This document shows, piece by piece, positions 63,301 through 64,000 of a stretch of DNA of 64,000 bases; the first letter of the stretch is position 1, and each line of letters begins with the position of its first letter. The stretch is from UBA5069 sp964560495 (GTDB lineage Bacteria > Chloroflexota > Anaerolineae > Caldilineales > Caldilineaceae): contig CAZLMM010000014.1 in assembly GCA_964560495.1 (NCBI GenBank), positions 1 to 64,000 of the forward strand. Reading direction: 5' to 3'. Both the position numbers and the translations under genes were made by a program. The notes under the pieces were generated by a model that did not search any database, was not told the DNA's origin, and saw nothing but the letters and a program-made list of their open reading frames with translations.

Positions 63301-64000
63301 ACGTCGGAGGAGCAGGTGAAAAAGACAGGCTCAACATCTGGACCCGCGGTGTTGACCAGATCATCGTCCTCCCAGACGACTTCGGCGCTGTTGGACATGG
63401 AGCCAGCTACGCAAGCCTCAGCGGGATCGTCCGGCGCAACCGGCACGATGATGGTCACCGTTTCGCCAGCCGGAATGCTCCCCAAATCACATCGCAGACC
63501 TGCCGCAACGGCTGCACAGGCGCTATCGGCCGGTCCGGACGCAAAGGATGGCTCGACAATGGGTGTGTTGCCTACCAAAAAATTGGCAGGCAGCGTATCA
63601 GTCACAACAACATTGCTTGCGCTGTCTGGCCCCTCATTGGCCACCGTGATGACAAAGTAGATATTGTCATTTGGCAAGCCACTGGCGTTGATGAAGACTG
63701 GGTCGGCCAGGTCGTCCTTCTCGATTGTCACGTTGGCAATTCCGCTGCCGCCGCCGTTGCCCTGCACCTCATAACAAATCTCCAAACTCCAGGTGCCGCC
63801 AAGTGCGGTATCACCAACACCGCCGGTCACCACGGTGTCCGTAATTCGAAAAGTCCATGTGGCGTTGGCAGCCAGGGCGTCGAAGTCGCTGAGGTTACCC
63901 GTCGGGTCGAACGTACCCGGTCCTACAACGGCCACTTGCCCGGCAATCGCCGTCGACGCCTGCTCATCAAAGATGACGCTGATCAAGTCGTCCGGCGGAC
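59955..64000 (-). CDS. Giant DUF11-repeat secreted protein, N-terminal part (5' incomplete)
   Basis: The frame runs off the window at 64000, so the start codon and signal peptide are not visible. The first about 85 residues (LISVIFDEQASTAIAG, TWTFRITDTVV, GTWSLEICYE) resemble a proprotein-convertase P-like beta-sandwich. They are followed by nine DUF11-type domains that are more diverse than those downstream (VTIEKDDLADP, VDIAKYAPAF, LQISKTASAAS, LSIVKRLISSA, VEVDKDIPDD and others), then the first three-domain blocks up to the N gap. The total visible length of the gene in this window is about 4,855 codons. Confidence 0.87.

Overview
The window looks like a scaffold from a Chloroflexota bacterium (Anaerolineae/Caldilineae-like). 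The evidence is GC-rich coding, lipoproteins with Thr/Pro-rich linkers and SH3b domains, SARP/TPR and cyclase/ATPase/TPR giant regulators, DUF29 and XisH/XisI genes, DUF11 megaproteins, and secreted proteins ending in an FLP-type tail. Two runs of exactly 100 N (55249-55348, 59855-59954) show it is a scaffolded draft or metagenome assembly. The placement is inference from gene families; no rRNA or tRNA was seen.

Layout. 1-6.2 kb: rplI (minus), two tandem SH3b lipoproteins and a GT39-type membrane glycosyltransferase. 6.5-9.1 kb: an LEA-like 11-mer repeat protein, an SDR epimerase and a zinc-ribbon NUDIX hydrolase. 9.2-12.4 kb: a tightly overlapping sucC-sucD-CoA transferase operon. 12.5-17.3 kb: a 1416-residue cyclase/ATPase/TPR regulator and a frameshifted DUF29 gene. 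17.3-24 kb: a secreted putative metalloprotease, a Crp-family regulator, an FAD oxidoreductase, uppS and a possible small partner gene. 24-30.5 kb: a SARP/TPR regulator, two HtrA-like proteases without signal peptides and a lipoprotein. 30.8-36 kb (minus): a GNAT gene and a heterodimeric ABC exporter coupled to an atypical LuxR-type regulator. 36-42.3 kb: two RNA-methyltransferase-like genes, a small membrane ORF with an orphan Fe(III)-type binding protein, and a DnaE2-like polymerase. 42.6-47.7 kb: ftsH, a membrane protein, a UbiA prenyltransferase and a GH1 glycosidase. 47.7-49.1 kb: xisI, a frameshifted xisH and a small helical protein. 49.2-64 kb (minus): one giant secreted DUF11-repeat protein, 5' incomplete and broken only by the two N gaps.

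Most notable. The giant protein has nested repeats: triplets with a 1278-bp period in its N-terminal half and tetrads of about 1.5 kb in its C-terminal half. These periods predict real gap sizes near 682 and 744 bp, and both values restore the reading frame. Four genes have a -10 box 6-8 nt before their ATG, which indicates leaderless mRNAs. Two families of intergenic palindromes recur in the window. Two genes (DUF29 and xisH) carry frameshifts that look like small indels.

Regulation. A predicted class III cyclase fusion and a Crp-family regulator lie in the same window, so a cyclic-nucleotide link is possible, but this is inference. Operon structure is clear from 4-bp or similar overlaps in SDR/NUDIX, sucCD-CoA transferase, the ABC pair plus regulator, and the UbiA gene.
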